Below are positions 8,747-18,700 of a DNA stretch of 64,000 nt, piece after piece. The stretch is taken from the NCBI GenBank assembly GCA_017427685.1, contig JAFRSH010000038.1, positions 1-64,000 on the forward strand, in the 5' to 3' direction. Position 1 is the first letter of the stretch, and every line of letters begins with the position of its first letter. The position numbers and the translations under genes were made by a program. The stretch comes from Lachnospiraceae bacterium. GTDB taxonomy: Bacteria > Bacillota > Clostridia > Lachnospirales > Lachnospiraceae. The notes beneath the pieces were generated by a model that saw nothing but the letters and a program-made list of their open reading frames with translations, searched no databases and was not told where the DNA came from.

Positions 8747-9760
8747 ATGACGATATCGGGATTTATAAAAGACAGGATCATAGGAACAGTGATAAGGGTG
8801 GTCGCTCTGGCCATCGTTATTATTTTTTTGGCTGCATTTAAGGTGGCGGGCCAGGCGATCCTGGCGGTGGCGATCGTGTGCGTGCTGGCGTGCGCGGCGT
8901 TCGAGATGTGGGAGTACAACCGCCGCAAGAGGTTCTACGACAGGCTGAAGAAGTCTCTCGCGGAGCTCGACAGGAAGTACCTGATCACCGAGATGCTCGA
9001 GAACCCCGGCTTCATGGACGGCGACATGCTCGTCGAGACGCTCGCGGAGTGCGACAAGTCGATGGCCGAGAACGTTGCGGAGTACAGGCGCCAGAACAGG
9101 GAGTTCAGGGAGTACATCGAGCTCTGGGTCCACGAGGCGAAGCTCCCGCTCGCGAGCATGAGGCTCATGTGCCACCAGAGCCCCGAGATCGAGAACAAGA
9201 TGGCGGTTCAGCTCGGCAGGATCGACGACTACATCGAGAACGTGCTCTACTACGCGCGCAGCGAGAACGCGGAGCGCGACTATGTGATAAAGGAGACTTC
9301 TCTTAAGAAGACCTTCGGCAGCGTGGCCGTGAAGAACCGCGAGGCGCTGCAGATGATAGGCGCGGGGCTCGAGACGAACGGCCTCGAGATAAGCGTTTTG
9401 ACCGACGGCAAGTGGCTCGAGTTCATCATCGGCCAGCTCATGGCCAACAGTATCAAGTACCGTTCGGAGGAAAGGCCTTTGGCCATTAACGTTTATGCCG
9501 AAGAGTCGGATAAACAGGCTACCCTCCGCTTCCGTGACAACGGGATCGGTATCCCGGCGACCGACCTGCCCTACGTCTTCGAGAAGTCCTTCACCGGCGC
9601 GAACGGAAGAAAGGATTCGAAGTCGACGGGCATGGGCCTTTATATAGTGAAGAACCTGTGCGAGCGCCTCGGACACGGCATTACTATCGCTTCGGGGCCC
9701 GGGGAGTACACGGAAGTGACCCTGACCTTCAGTAAGAATGACTTTTACAATCCGCAATGA
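8747..9760 (+). CDS. Intramembrane-sensing histidine kinase (BceS-like)
   Basis: The protein has 337 residues. Two closely spaced N-terminal membrane helices (residues about 12-55) leave almost no extracellular loop, the hallmark of intramembrane-sensing kinases, which take their signal from a partner ABC transporter. The H-box contains H129 in WVHEAKLPLASM. The ATPase domain has a NSIKYR N-box, DNGIGIP (G1) and TGMGLYIVKNL (G2). The gene starts 84 nt after the response regulator, so it is probably in the same transcript, and it precedes the BceAB-like genes. It would phosphorylate the upstream regulator in response to cell-wall-active peptides. Confidence 0.9.
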   Translation: MTISGFIKDRIIGTVIRVVALAIVIIFLAAFKVAGQAILAVAIVCVLACAAFEMWEYNRRKRFYDRLKKSLAELDRKYLITEMLENPGFMDGDMLVETLAECDKSMAENVAEYRRQNREFREYIELWVHEAKLPLASMRLMCHQSPEIENKMAVQLGRIDDYIENVLYYARSENAERDYVIKETSLKKTFGSVAVKNREALQMIGAGLETNGLEISVLTDGKWLEFIIGQLMANSIKYRSEERPLAINVYAEESDKQATLRFRDNGIGIPATDLPYVFEKSFTGANGRKDSKSTGMGLYIVKNLCERLGHGITIASGPGEYTEVTLTFSKNDFYNPQ

Positions 9761-9800
9761 TCCTAAGATCCTTTGGTAGGGATCAAGGAGGATCTCAAAG

Positions 9801-9814
9801 TTACAAAATTGTAA
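9801..9814. promoter_or_regulatory. BceR-type operator, TTACA-N4-TGTAA
   Basis: TTACAAAATTGTAA at 9801-9814 matches the TnACA-N4-TGTAA dyad described for Bce-like response regulators of Firmicutes. A second small palindrome, TTACGTAA, follows at 9817-9824. The site lies 150 nt before the ABC ATPase start, where autoregulation of the transporter is expected. A TTGACA at 9865 lacks a good -10 at 17 nt, so the exact promoter is not called. Confidence 0.7.
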
Positions 9815-9964
9815 GATTACGTAAGATTGAAAATGCGACAGCCTTATGGATCTCCGTTAAAGTGTTGACAGAAAGATGCCCCGAGGGGCAGGGCGCTGCG
9901 CAAAGAATATGTAAGTGACCTGACAGAGAAAGAGGGGCAAAGAGAAAGGAGTAAGCACTTAAAT

Positions 9965-10795
9965 ATGGAACTACTTAAGGTACAGCAGATGGAGAAATAC
10001 TACGGGAACAAATCAAGCCTCACCAAGGCTGTTGATGATATTTCCTTCAGTGTCGACGAGGGAGAGTTCGTGGCGATCATGGGCGCTTCCGGAAGCGGCA
10101 AGACGACTCTTCTGAACTGTATTTCGACTATCGACCGCGTGACTGCGGGTCACATCTACCTCGAGGGACAGGACGTTACCGCCCTCAAGGGCAAGGAACT
10201 CAACAGGTTCAGACGCGAGAAGCTCGGCTTCATCTTCCAGGACTTCAACCTTCTCGACACACTCACGGGCTACGAGAACATCTCACTCGCCCTCTCGATC
10301 CAGAAGAGGTCCGTGAGCGCCATGGACAAGAGGATCAAGGAAGTTGCGGAGCAGCTCGGTATCACCGACGTCCTCACCAAGTACCCCTACCAGATGTCGG
10401 GAGGCCAGAAGCAGAGAGTGGCTTCGGCCCGCGCCATCATCACGGATCCCAGGCTTGTCCTCGCCGACGAGCCCACCGGCGCACTTGATTCGAAATCCTC
10501 GAAGCTGCTTCTCGAGCGATTCAACTACCTCAACAGGGAGTTCGGCGCGACCATCATGATGGTAACTCACGACAGCTTCTCCGCAAGCTACGCGGGACGC
10601 GTGATCTTCCTCAAGGACGGCAGGATCTTTAGCGAGATCAACCGCGGCAACGACAGCAGGAAAGAGTTCTTCAACAAGATCATCGATGTTGTGACTCTTT
10701 TTGGGGCAGACATCTCCAGTGTAGTTTCGGGCGAGGAAACGCATCCGTCACAAGGCCGGATGCAAAGAGGAGGTGATGTCAGCGATGCTCTTTAA
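9965..10795 (+). CDS. ABC transporter ATPase (BceA-like)
   Basis: The protein has 276 residues. Walker A is GASGSGKTT, the Q-loop is FIFQDFNLLDT, the signature is MSGGQKQR, Walker B is LVLADEPTGALD, and the H-switch is VTHD. This is the MacB/LolD-like class used by BceAB antimicrobial-peptide resistance and sensing transporters. A tail of about 40 residues follows the ATPase core. The start at ATG 9965 sits behind AGAAAGGAG, and the 3' end overlaps the permease start, so the two subunits are made together. With the permease it would remove bacitracin-like peptides from their lipid II-cycle targets. Confidence 0.92.
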   Translation: MELLKVQQMEKYYGNKSSLTKAVDDISFSVDEGEFVAIMGASGSGKTTLLNCISTIDRVTAGHIYLEGQDVTALKGKELNRFRREKLGFIFQDFNLLDTLTGYENISLALSIQKRSVSAMDKRIKEVAEQLGITDVLTKYPYQMSGGQKQRVASARAIITDPRLVLADEPTGALDSKSSKLLLERFNYLNREFGATIMMVTHDSFSASYAGRVIFLKDGRIFSEINRGNDSRKEFFNKIIDVVTLFGADISSVVSGEETHPSQGRMQRGGDVSDAL

Positions 10796-12854
10796 GATAC
10801 CCCTGCGCAACATCCGCAGAAGCCTGCGTGACTACGCGATCTACTTTTTTACACTCATTATCGGCGTTTCGGTCTTCTACGTATTTAACGCCGTCGGCGG
10901 ACAGGCGGCGACAGTGATCGTGGACGAAAGCAGCAGAGATATCGTGAAGCTGCTCTCGACCGTCTTGTCCGGAACAAGCGTCTTCGTGGCTTTTGTCCTC
11001 GCTTTCCTGATCATCTACGCAAGCCGTTTCCTCATGAAGCGCAGGAACAACGAGTTCGCGCTCTACATGATGCTCGGCATGAGCAAGCGCAAGATCTCGG
11101 CGATCCTCCTTATCGAGACGATGATGATCGGTATCGGTTCGCTCGCGGTCGGACTCCCGGTCGGTATCGGTGTTTCGCAGCTCATGAGCGCTGTTGTGGC
11201 GAACCTCTTCGAGGCCGACATGACGAACTACAAGTTTACGGTCTCGACCGATGCGATCCTGATGACCATCCTCTATTTCGCAGTCATGTACCTTGCGGTG
11301 ATGATCTTTAACAGCGCGGCGGTGACCAGGATGAAGCTTATCGACCTCATCCAGAGCGGACAGAAGTCTGAGAAGGTCAGACTCAGGAACCCCGTGCTCT
11401 GTGTGATCGTCTTCGCACTTGCAGCGGTGATGCTCGGCTATGCCTATGCTAAGGTCGGCTGGCCCGACGACACGTTCACCCCGGAGCGCCTTATGATCTA
11501 CATCTGCATGGGCTGTGTATCAACCTTCCTGATCTTCTGGTCGGTTTCGGGCCTGATCCTCAGGATCCTCATGTCGATCAAAAGGCTCTACCACAAGGGC
11601 CTCAACACCTTTACCTTCCGTCAGGTCAGCAGCAGGGTCAACACGATGGTCTTCTCCATGACCGTGATCTGCCTCATGCTCTTCCTCACGATCTGCGCGC
11701 TCACGTCCTCGTTCTCGCTCAGGAACGCGATGAACAGTAACGCGAAGGAACTTTGCCCCGCGGACGTGGAAGTCACACTTGAGTACATATGCGTCGGAGA
11801 CGATGTTTACTGTAACGACCTCGACACTTTCTTCGGGGAGGCCGGCATCGACCCCACGAAGGAGCTCAAGGAGAGTGTTCGCTACAGACAGTACAAGGAC
11901 GAGAGTCTGACCATGGAGAGTTTCTTCGGGGACAGGTACGAGGAGGCTAAGAGCCGAAACAACAGGATCTTCTACTCAAGGCTTGAGGATGTTATGGCGA
12001 TCAGCGAGTACAACGCAGTCATGAAGCTTTTCGGAAGAGCGCCGCTGGCGCTTGATAATGACGAATATGCTGTCGTCTGCAATTTCTCGCAGATGGTCGG
12101 ACTTCGCGACGAGGTGCTCGCGGACAAGCCTGATCTCACCGTATTCGGCAGGAAACTGAGGAGCAGGTACGACAAATGCGTGGACGGATTCGTAAGCCTG
12201 GCAGTTGACTACGAGAACATCGGTATCATCGTAGTGCCCGACAGCGTGGTTGCGGGCCGTGCGACACACAGCGATACCCTTGTGGGAACCCACGGTATCA
12301 CCGACAAGGTCGAAAGAGCCAAGCTGGAGAGAAAGATCATCGGTGAAGTGAGCGACACGATCGATTTCTGGACACACAAGATCGCGTCCGAACGCGAGGG
12401 CGCCACGGTACAGACCTACCTTTGGACGGTCGGAAAGAGCGAGATACTCACCGCGACGGTCAGCATGAGCGCGATCATTACATTCCTCGGGCTCTACATC
12501 GGACTTGTATTCCTTATCGCCTGCGGCGCGCTGCTCGCACTCAAGGAGCTGTCGGGAGCCGTGGACAGCATCACCAGATACGAGATGCTCAGGAAGATCG
12601 GCGCGGAAGAGAGCGACATCACCTTCTCGCTCTTCAAGCAGACAGGGATCTTCTTCCTCATGCCGCTCCTGCTCGCGATCGTGCATTCCTTCTTTGGGAT
12701 GAAATTCGCGACCTACGTCCTCGAGGCCTTCGGAACGTCCGGGCTTTGGAAGTCGATCTTCGTCACCTCGGCGGTACTCCTGCTCATCTACGGCGGCTAC
12801 TTCCTGATCACGCTCGTGAGCAGCCGCAGGATCGTCAGAGACAAAGTATATTGA
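10785..12854 (+). CDS. ABC transporter permease (BceB-like, FtsX domain)
   Basis: The protein has 689 residues. ATG 10785 (MLFKIPLRNI) is chosen because AGGAGG lies at 10768-10773; the earlier GTG 10773 and ATG 10776 are on or too near it. The topology fits BceB: about ten membrane helices, an FtsX-like first block (residues about 50-240), and a large extracytoplasmic region of about 200 residues (roughly 310-530) that binds peptide and talks to the kinase. It overlaps the ATPase gene by 11 nt. The downstream 13-bp inverted repeat at 12867 separates it from the protease gene. Confidence 0.92.
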   Translation: MLFKIPLRNIRRSLRDYAIYFFTLIIGVSVFYVFNAVGGQAATVIVDESSRDIVKLLSTVLSGTSVFVAFVLAFLIIYASRFLMKRRNNEFALYMMLGMSKRKISAILLIETMMIGIGSLAVGLPVGIGVSQLMSAVVANLFEADMTNYKFTVSTDAILMTILYFAVMYLAVMIFNSAAVTRMKLIDLIQSGQKSEKVRLRNPVLCVIVFALAAVMLGYAYAKVGWPDDTFTPERLMIYICMGCVSTFLIFWSVSGLILRILMSIKRLYHKGLNTFTFRQVSSRVNTMVFSMTVICLMLFLTICALTSSFSLRNAMNSNAKELCPADVEVTLEYICVGDDVYCNDLDTFFGEAGIDPTKELKESVRYRQYKDESLTMESFFGDRYEEAKSRNNRIFYSRLEDVMAISEYNAVMKLFGRAPLALDNDEYAVVCNFSQMVGLRDEVLADKPDLTVFGRKLRSRYDKCVDGFVSLAVDYENIGIIVVPDSVVAGRATHSDTLVGTHGITDKVERAKLERKIIGEVSDTIDFWTHKIASEREGATVQTYLWTVGKSEILTATVSMSAIITFLGLYIGLVFLIACGALLALKELSGAVDSITRYEMLRKIGAEESDITFSLFKQTGIFFLMPLLLAIVHSFFGMKFATYVLEAFGTSGLWKSIFVTSAVLLLIYGGYFLITLVSSRRIVRDKVY

Positions 12855-12866
12855 CGTATATCACCT

Positions 12867-12917
12867 ATTCGCTTGTTGAAATGCCGTTTCGGTGGTAAAA
12901 TATATCAACAAGCGAAT
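12867..12917. repeat. 13-bp perfect inverted repeat around the subtilase promoter
   Basis: Arm 1 ATTCGCTTGTTGA (12867-12879) and arm 2 TCAACAAGCGAAT (12905-12917) are exact reverse complements with a 25-nt spacer. No T-tract follows, so it is not a typical terminator. Arm 1 covers the -35 of the promoter called at 12873-12901, and arm 2 covers the expected transcription start. This fits an operator that could loop or block polymerase. In RNA it could instead pair next to the ribosome site. Confidence 0.75.
12873..12901 (+). promoter_or_regulatory. Promoter for the S8 protease gene
   Basis: TTGTTG at 12873-12878, a 17-nt spacer and TAAAAT at 12896-12901 fit a vegetative sigma-A promoter. The spacing is ideal and the -35 is imperfect. 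Transcription would begin near 12908, about 25 nt before the ATG at 12932. Confidence 0.5.
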
Positions 12918-12931
12918 TGGGTGGTGTGGAT

Positions 12932-15775
12932 ATGAATGATCATATAGATAATAATTTTCGAAGAAGGGGCATCCCGTCCGGAATAGCGGTCGCTCTCAGA
13001 AGAGCGGGCGCTGTTCTTGTCATCATGTCGCTTCTTCTTTTGATGTTTGAGAATATACCCGGTCAGGCCAAGACCAAGCTGAGTGCCAAGAAGGTCACGA
13101 TCGAGGTCGGAGAGAAGTACACGGTCAAGCTCAAGGGTCTTTCGTCCAAGAAGACCGCTCAGTGGTCCGTCTCGAAGGCCAAGGTCCTCAAGAAGATCGA
13201 GACCACGCGCAACTCGATCAAGGTCAAGGGCAAGAAGGTCGGCACTTCGTACGTGACGGCCACCGTCGGCACCAAGACCTACAAATGCAAGATCAAAGTC
13301 GTGGCCAAGCAGGACGCCGTGCAGAAGACAGCAGTCAGAAGCTTCGACGACTTCGATTCCTTTGCGGGCGAGGTAGCGGGACTCGTGAAGAGCAACCCCA
13401 TCAAGGCAAGCTCAGGTACGGCTGCGACCGACCGCTTCGCGACCGCGAGACTCCTTGTTAAGAGCAAGAGCGGAGATCTGCCCCTTGACTCCGTCAAGTT
13501 CACCGACGCGATCAAGGGAAGCGATAACGTTTATGTTATTCAGTTCGACTCTCAGGGCGACGCGCAGGACGCTTTCGCCAAGATCTGCGAGCTCGATGAT
13601 GTGGAATGGGCCGAGCCCGACGCTTATATCGGCACGAGTCTTGAGCTCAACGTGCCCGAAAGGCTCGACGGCGGCTACGACCTCGTCTATCCCGATGAGG
13701 ACAATGTGAATGCGAGCCTCGACCTCGACGACTTCCCGTGGCTCGACCTGCCCGATCTGGGCATCCCGGGACTTGACGACCTGCTCGGACTCTACCCCGG
13801 CGAGCCCGACACCACTAACCCCGATCCTTACGACCCCGGTACACCGGGCACGGGCTACCCCGATCCTTACGATCCCGGCACGCCTTATACACCTACCCCT
13901 ACACCGACTCCCGGCTACCCCGGCGGCGGATACACGAGCGACCCGAGCCGTTTCCTCTCATGGGGCGTTACGAAGCTCGGCGCCGACGTCTACGCGCAGA
14001 CCATCGGCAGCGGTTCTATCACGGTTGCGGTTGTCGACACGGGTGTCGCAGCCCATTCGTTCCTGTCGGGCAGGATCGTTTCGGGTTATGACTATATCGA
14101 GAACGACACCGATCCCACAGATTACAATTCACACGGAACACACGTTGCGGGTACGATCGTCGATTGTACTCCGGGACTTAATGTTTATATCATGCCCGTC
14201 AGGGTTCTCGGAACCGACGGCGGCGGAACCGACACCACAGTCGGACTCGGCATCAGGTATGCGGCCGACCACGGCGCGAGTGTTGTCAACCTCAGTCTCG
14301 GCGGCGGACACAGCAACTACCTTGACGAGAGCGTCAGGTACGCCATCAACAAGGGCGTGACCGTTGTCTGCGCGGCGGGCAATGATTACTCTGACACCGT
14401 ATATTCCTGCCCCGCTCACATGACGGAGCCCATCGTTGTCGGTGCCGTTGACAGCAACGACACCAAGGCATCGTTCTCCAACATCGGTAATTCGGTCGAC
14501 GTGGTTGCACCCGGAGTCGGTATCACGAGCTGCGTCCTCAATGGCGGCTACGATACGTACGACGGAACATCGATGGCGACGCCTCATATCTCGGCGGTTG
14601 CGGCGATGCTTCTCCTCAAGCACCCCGGATACTCCCATGCTCAGATCGAGAGCCTTATCAAGTCGAGCGCGCGAGACCTCGGAAGCGCCGGCTGGGACAA
14701 GTACTACGGCTACGGAATGCCCGATCTTTCGAACATCTCCGACGTAGTGATCCCGCCCACATCCATCAGGATCGAGCCTGACTCGCTGAAGCTGAACGTC
14801 GGCAGCTCGACCAAGCTTTCGGCATATATCACTCCTTCGAACGCTACCGATCTGAGCGTTTACTGGAGCAGCAGCAACACAGGTGTTGCGATCGTTGATT
14901 CCAACGGTTATGTTACAGCCATTTCACAGGGCACGGCTTATATCTACGCTACCACAAGCAACAGTGTGAGTGCGTACTGCCCTGTTACGGTAAGTGCCGG
15001 TTCGACTACACCCACACCGACACCTTATCCCACAGCGTCACCGAGCCCGACTCAGGCACCGAGTCCCACTCAGTCACCTATGCCCACGCTGACGCCTTAT
15101 CCTACATTGACACCTTACCCGACGCAGTCGCCTGCGCCGACGCAGCCCATACCCACACCCACGCAGTCACCTGTGCCCACACAGGCACCCGTACCGACGC
15201 AGCCCATACCTACACAGTCGCCCGTGCCCGTACCTACACCCGGTGAGGGAACAAGCACAGGCCTGACCTACAGGTACTCGGGAAGCACGGCAGTCATCAC
15301 GGGTTACACCGGCACATCTTCGTCCGTTGTGATCCCCGCTACGATCGACGGCTACACAGTCACCGGTATCGCGATGGGAGCATTCTCGCAGAACCGCACG
15401 ATCACAAACCTCAAGATCGAAGCAAACGCTGATATCGAGATGAGCGCGTTCTCGCAGTGCTCTGCACTCAGAAGCGTCGAGTTCGCGGGATACATCCCTT
15501 CGATCGGCATGAGCGCATTTGCACAGTGCAGTTCGCTCTCCGAGATCAAGATCACGGGTACGGTTCCCGAGATCGGAATGAGTGCGTTCGTACAGTGCGG
15601 TTCACTCAAGACCCTGACACTCAACTCATCCGTCAGGACGATCGGAATGAGCGCGTTTACACAGTGCAACAACCTTTCGGTGATCAACTACTACGGAACG
15701 GCAGCGCAGTGGAACAGCATCAGTATCGGAATGGGTAACGAGCAGCTCAGCTACGCGGTACTCAGACTCTGCTGA
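12932..15775 (+). CDS. Secreted S8 subtilisin-like protease with Ig-like domains and LRR_5 repeats
   Basis: The protein has 947 residues, starting at ATG 12932 (weak GGTGG ribosome site). A basic N-terminus and hydrophobic core (VLVIMSLLLLMF) form a signal peptide or anchor. A Lys-rich Ig-like domain follows (about 50-125), then an inhibitor-like propeptide (about 140-235) and an acidic Pro/Asp-rich linker (about 250-335). The subtilase domain spans about 340-610 with the full triad D369, H401 (NSHGTHVAG) and S547 (GTSMATPH). A Big_2-type Ig domain (about 615-690) is followed by a Pro/Thr-rich spacer and four 23-residue BspA-like leucine-rich repeats. It is probably displayed at the surface and active on peptides or host proteins. 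It is convergent with the giant gene, 4 nt away. Confidence 0.9.
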   Translation: MNDHIDNNFRRRGIPSGIAVALRRAGAVLVIMSLLLLMFENIPGQAKTKLSAKKVTIEVGEKYTVKLKGLSSKKTAQWSVSKAKVLKKIETTRNSIKVKGKKVGTSYVTATVGTKTYKCKIKVVAKQDAVQKTAVRSFDDFDSFAGEVAGLVKSNPIKASSGTAATDRFATARLLVKSKSGDLPLDSVKFTDAIKGSDNVYVIQFDSQGDAQDAFAKICELDDVEWAEPDAYIGTSLELNVPERLDGGYDLVYPDEDNVNASLDLDDFPWLDLPDLGIPGLDDLLGLYPGEPDTTNPDPYDPGTPGTGYPDPYDPGTPYTPTPTPTPGYPGGGYTSDPSRFLSWGVTKLGADVYAQTIGSGSITVAVVDTGVAAHSFLSGRIVSGYDYIENDTDPTDYNSHGTHVAGTIVDCTPGLNVYIMPVRVLGTDGGGTDTTVGLGIRYAADHGASVVNLSLGGGHSNYLDESVRYAINKGVTVVCAAGNDYSDTVYSCPAHMTEPIVVGAVDSNDTKASFSNIGNSVDVVAPGVGITSCVLNGGYDTYDGTSMATPHISAVAAMLLLKHPGYSHAQIESLIKSSARDLGSAGWDKYYGYGMPDLSNISDVVIPPTSIRIEPDSLKLNVGSSTKLSAYITPSNATDLSVYWSSSNTGVAIVDSNGYVTAISQGTAYIYATTSNSVSAYCPVTVSAGSTTPTPTPYPTASPSPTQAPSPTQSPMPTLTPYPTLTPYPTQSPAPTQPIPTPTQSPVPTQAPVPTQPIPTQSPVPVPTPGEGTSTGLTYRYSGSTAVITGYTGTSSSVVIPATIDGYTVTGIAMGAFSQNRTITNLKIEANADIEMSAFSQCSALRSVEFAGYIPSIGMSAFAQCSSLSEIKITGTVPEIGMSAFVQCGSLKTLTLNSSVRTIGMSAFTQCNNLSVINYYGTAAQWNSISIGMGNEQLSYAVLRLC
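15007..15243 (+). repeat. Pro/Thr/Ser-rich low-complexity linker in the S8 protease
   Basis: The codons repeat PTPTPYPT-, PTQSP- and PTQPIPT-type units for about 80 residues between the Big_2 domain and the leucine-rich repeats. Such linkers span cell walls and are often glycosylated. The irregular unit length shows drift rather than recent expansion. Confidence 0.8.
15434..15709 (+). repeat. Four tandem 69-bp LRR_5 (BspA-like) repeats
   Basis: Units begin at 15434, 15503, 15572 and 15641. Each encodes 23 residues of the form I(G/E)MSAFxQCxxLxxxxxxxxxxx, the LRR_5 consensus seen in BspA-like adhesins. The invariant SAFxQC core suggests a regular solenoid at the C-terminus, a likely binding face for a substrate or host ligand. 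Confidence 0.85.
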
Positions 15776-15779
15776 TCCG

Positions 15780-18700
15780 TTACGCGTTCATTATCAGCTT
15801 GGCAAGATCTGCGGTTGTGGGCGAACCCGCCTGATCCGCAGTGTCGGGATACTTGAAGGTCGTCTCGGGGAAAAGAGCACGGAAGCTCTCTCTCTGTGCG
15901 ATCTCTTCCGTATCCGAGGAAAGGATCGGCGTGCCGTTTGCCCTTGCAAAGATATGATTATGCAGAACTCGCGCGTATCTCGCCGCCAGGTCTGTGAAGA
16001 AAACATCAAACGAAGGAGCATGAAGCCTTTTAAGGGCTTCTTTCCTTATAAACTCCTTTTTGTCATCATCGGTCCGCAGGTCGTGGTAGGCCATGCTGCC
16101 ATCCTCGCACAGTTTGTTGTACTTAGCCAGAAGGACATCTGTTCCGATAAAGTCATCGATCAGGGCAGTTTTCTCCTTGCCCGACCTGAAGAAGCCGGTG
16201 ATAGTGGAGACTGCGCTCGTTACCTTGTCGATCGCCTCACCGATACCTCCGCGAAGAAGAAGCTTCGAGAGACCGCCGATCGTCGAGATCGCGTCGTCTC
16301 TGAGGTCTGCAGACAAGCTGCGCTGGAATGCCCGTTCAACGTTCTGAGAATCTCTCTGAAGCTCGTTGACATGGGTCGCCTCGTGCTGACTGTCGGCGTG
16401 TCTGAGCATCTGACGGGTCTGTCTGCCCGTTCTGTATCTTGCAAATCTCAGCCTGACTTTACTCGTCAGATCAAGAACCGCACCCGAAACGCCGTTAACG
16501 ACCTGAACGATCGAACCGAATCCGGATGCAAAGGCTTCGGCACCCTCTTGAACCGAACTCCCCAGGAGATCTCCGGCTACCGCACCGACTGTTTCGACAA
16601 CACTTGTCGCGTTATCGAGGAGTTCGAGCCCGGCTCTTGCTCTGGCCGTGGCCGTCATGTCCTCGGAGTCTTCGGCAAGTACCACAGCTGCGACAACTGC
16701 CTGTGAGATCGCGGATACAGCCTGTATGCCGGTGAAAAATCCTGCGGGCTTTGACGAGACAAGATCCTTGAGATCTTTGAGCTTCCAGAAGGGAGGAGCG
16801 GAATCGCGCAGTGTTTCGGCGAGTGACGCAACCGTCCCGGGGAACGAGATCAGGAGGTCACGCGCACCGTCTTTTCTCTCCTCTGCTGCCTGTGCGGCAT
16901 TTGCTTTATCTTCAAGTTTCCCCGATTTAAGGAAATTCATTAGCCTTGTGACCTGTTCGCCGTAGACCGCATCGGCATCGGTAACAAGGATGAGCGCGTC
17001 GCGCATCGCTTTTTCCTGCTTTAAGAGCTTGGGATCATCGGCCTTCAGATCCTTGGACATCTCTTCGAGCTTTATGATCTGATCATGAAGGTACAGGTAT
17101 TTGTTGTTCCTGTCTCTGAGGGACTCCCGCAGAGGCATCGGAAGAGTGGGGTCATCCTTGGCGATGAGCATATGTGACGCATCCGCAACATGCTCGGCAA
17201 ACTCCGTGTCGTGATCGTCGAGCAGGTGGATCGCGCCTTCGAGCTTGTCGAAGCAAAGTGAACCCGTGTTGGCGAGCATCGCCGAAATCAGCGTATGGTC
17301 CTTCACGAAGTCGGTAGACTTAAGGGCTGTCGCGATATGGCTTCCCACATGCCACCAGGCCTTTGTCATCTGACTGACAAAGGCGTCGAGGTTTGGAACA
17401 TATGCCTGTGAAAGGACGGCGTCGAAGGTGTTCGCATCGGCAAGCCGGTCTTTCTCCACAACGTAGTATACAAACAGCCTTTCACTGATGGGATGGGAAA
17501 GGATCTGTGAACCGAAGATATTCTCGGTATCGCTTTCGGCGGTGTTGGCGGCATGCATGGCGATCCATCTGTCTATCGCCTTCACGGCTTCAACGGTTGC
17601 CGGAGGATAGTCCTCTTCCGTGCGGTCACGTGCTGCGACAGTCTCACGGGTGATCCTGTCCGTAGCGTAGAGGTGCTCATCCATAAATGAGTAGAAGGCT
17701 TCGCGACGATCGTTGGTAGCTTTGCCCGTGTAGGTGTTAAGCTTCAGACCGAAGTGTTCTTCAATAGTATGTTTTTCTGTTTCAAGCTTATTAAGGTCTG
17801 CATTCGGGTCGTTGCGCTGCGTGAGCAGACGTGTATACCCTTCAAGCATTACGTAGTCATCGTAACACTCCTGAACCTTCTTACGGAGCTCTGCATTTCC
17901 GCCGGCCAGTTCGTCCTTGAGGAAAGCCCTCATCTGGGAAACGAACGGACGCAGTGCCGTAAAGTATTCGAAAAGCCTCTCACTGTTGGGCGTGTATTTG
18001 TCGCGTTTCAGCTCATCCTGCCTTGTTTCGACTGTTACCAGAAGATCCGACATGGCAGAGATAACGGTGTCTTTGGCGTACTCTTCCTCGTGTATCTCTT
18101 CGGACATGAGCTGTTTGCACTCGGCATCCGTAAGGATGAAAGAGCGGGAATTCTTCATCTCGCGAACCTGCTTGACAACAGCGATCGCGCTTTTTAAGTA
18201 CTCCGTACGGAACTTGCCGTCACAGTAAAGGATCCTGTCGACAGTCCTGTAGTTTGCGGCCTGGATAGGTGCTCCGGTCAGGTATGAGTATATAAGGTCG
18301 TTCTTTTGGGCGGATACCGATCCCTGTACGCGGAGCGTCCTTTCAAGAAAACTCATGGGTTCGGCGAGAGCACCGTCGATAGCGATAAGCTGTCCGCAAA
18401 GCACGCGCTCCTCGGGCGAAAGCGTAAAGTATTCCCTGAACTGACGGAAATCCTTGACCGAATCCTCGAACTGCTCACGGGTGGTCATTCCCAGGAATGA
18501 AGTATGCTCGGTTTCGGTCTGTTCGCTTGAGAAGCCTGCGTATCCGCCGGTACTGTCGCAGACGAAGCGGACGAATTCGTTCCTTACCTTTTCGTTGTTG
18601 AAGAAGCTGTCTAAGGACTCCTTTATTTGCTCAGCCGTCAAGAGGTAGGTTCCGTCTGTGATCTCCCGGCCGTAGAAGTCGAACAGGCCGCGCAACAGCG

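Noticed and set aside
8051..9757. 568-residue open frame on the minus strand
   Set aside because: It is antisense to the response regulator and kinase genes. Its composition is that of a mirror frame and it has no convincing ribosome site.
9865..9893. TTGACA as the promoter of the BceA-like gene
   Set aside because: No acceptable -10 lies 16-18 nt downstream; that position is GC-rich around CCCCGAGGGG. The true start may be elsewhere near the operator.
15007..15243. CRISPR-like or satellite repeat
   Set aside because: The repetition follows the reading frame of a Pro/Thr-rich protein linker, with irregular unit length and no spacers.
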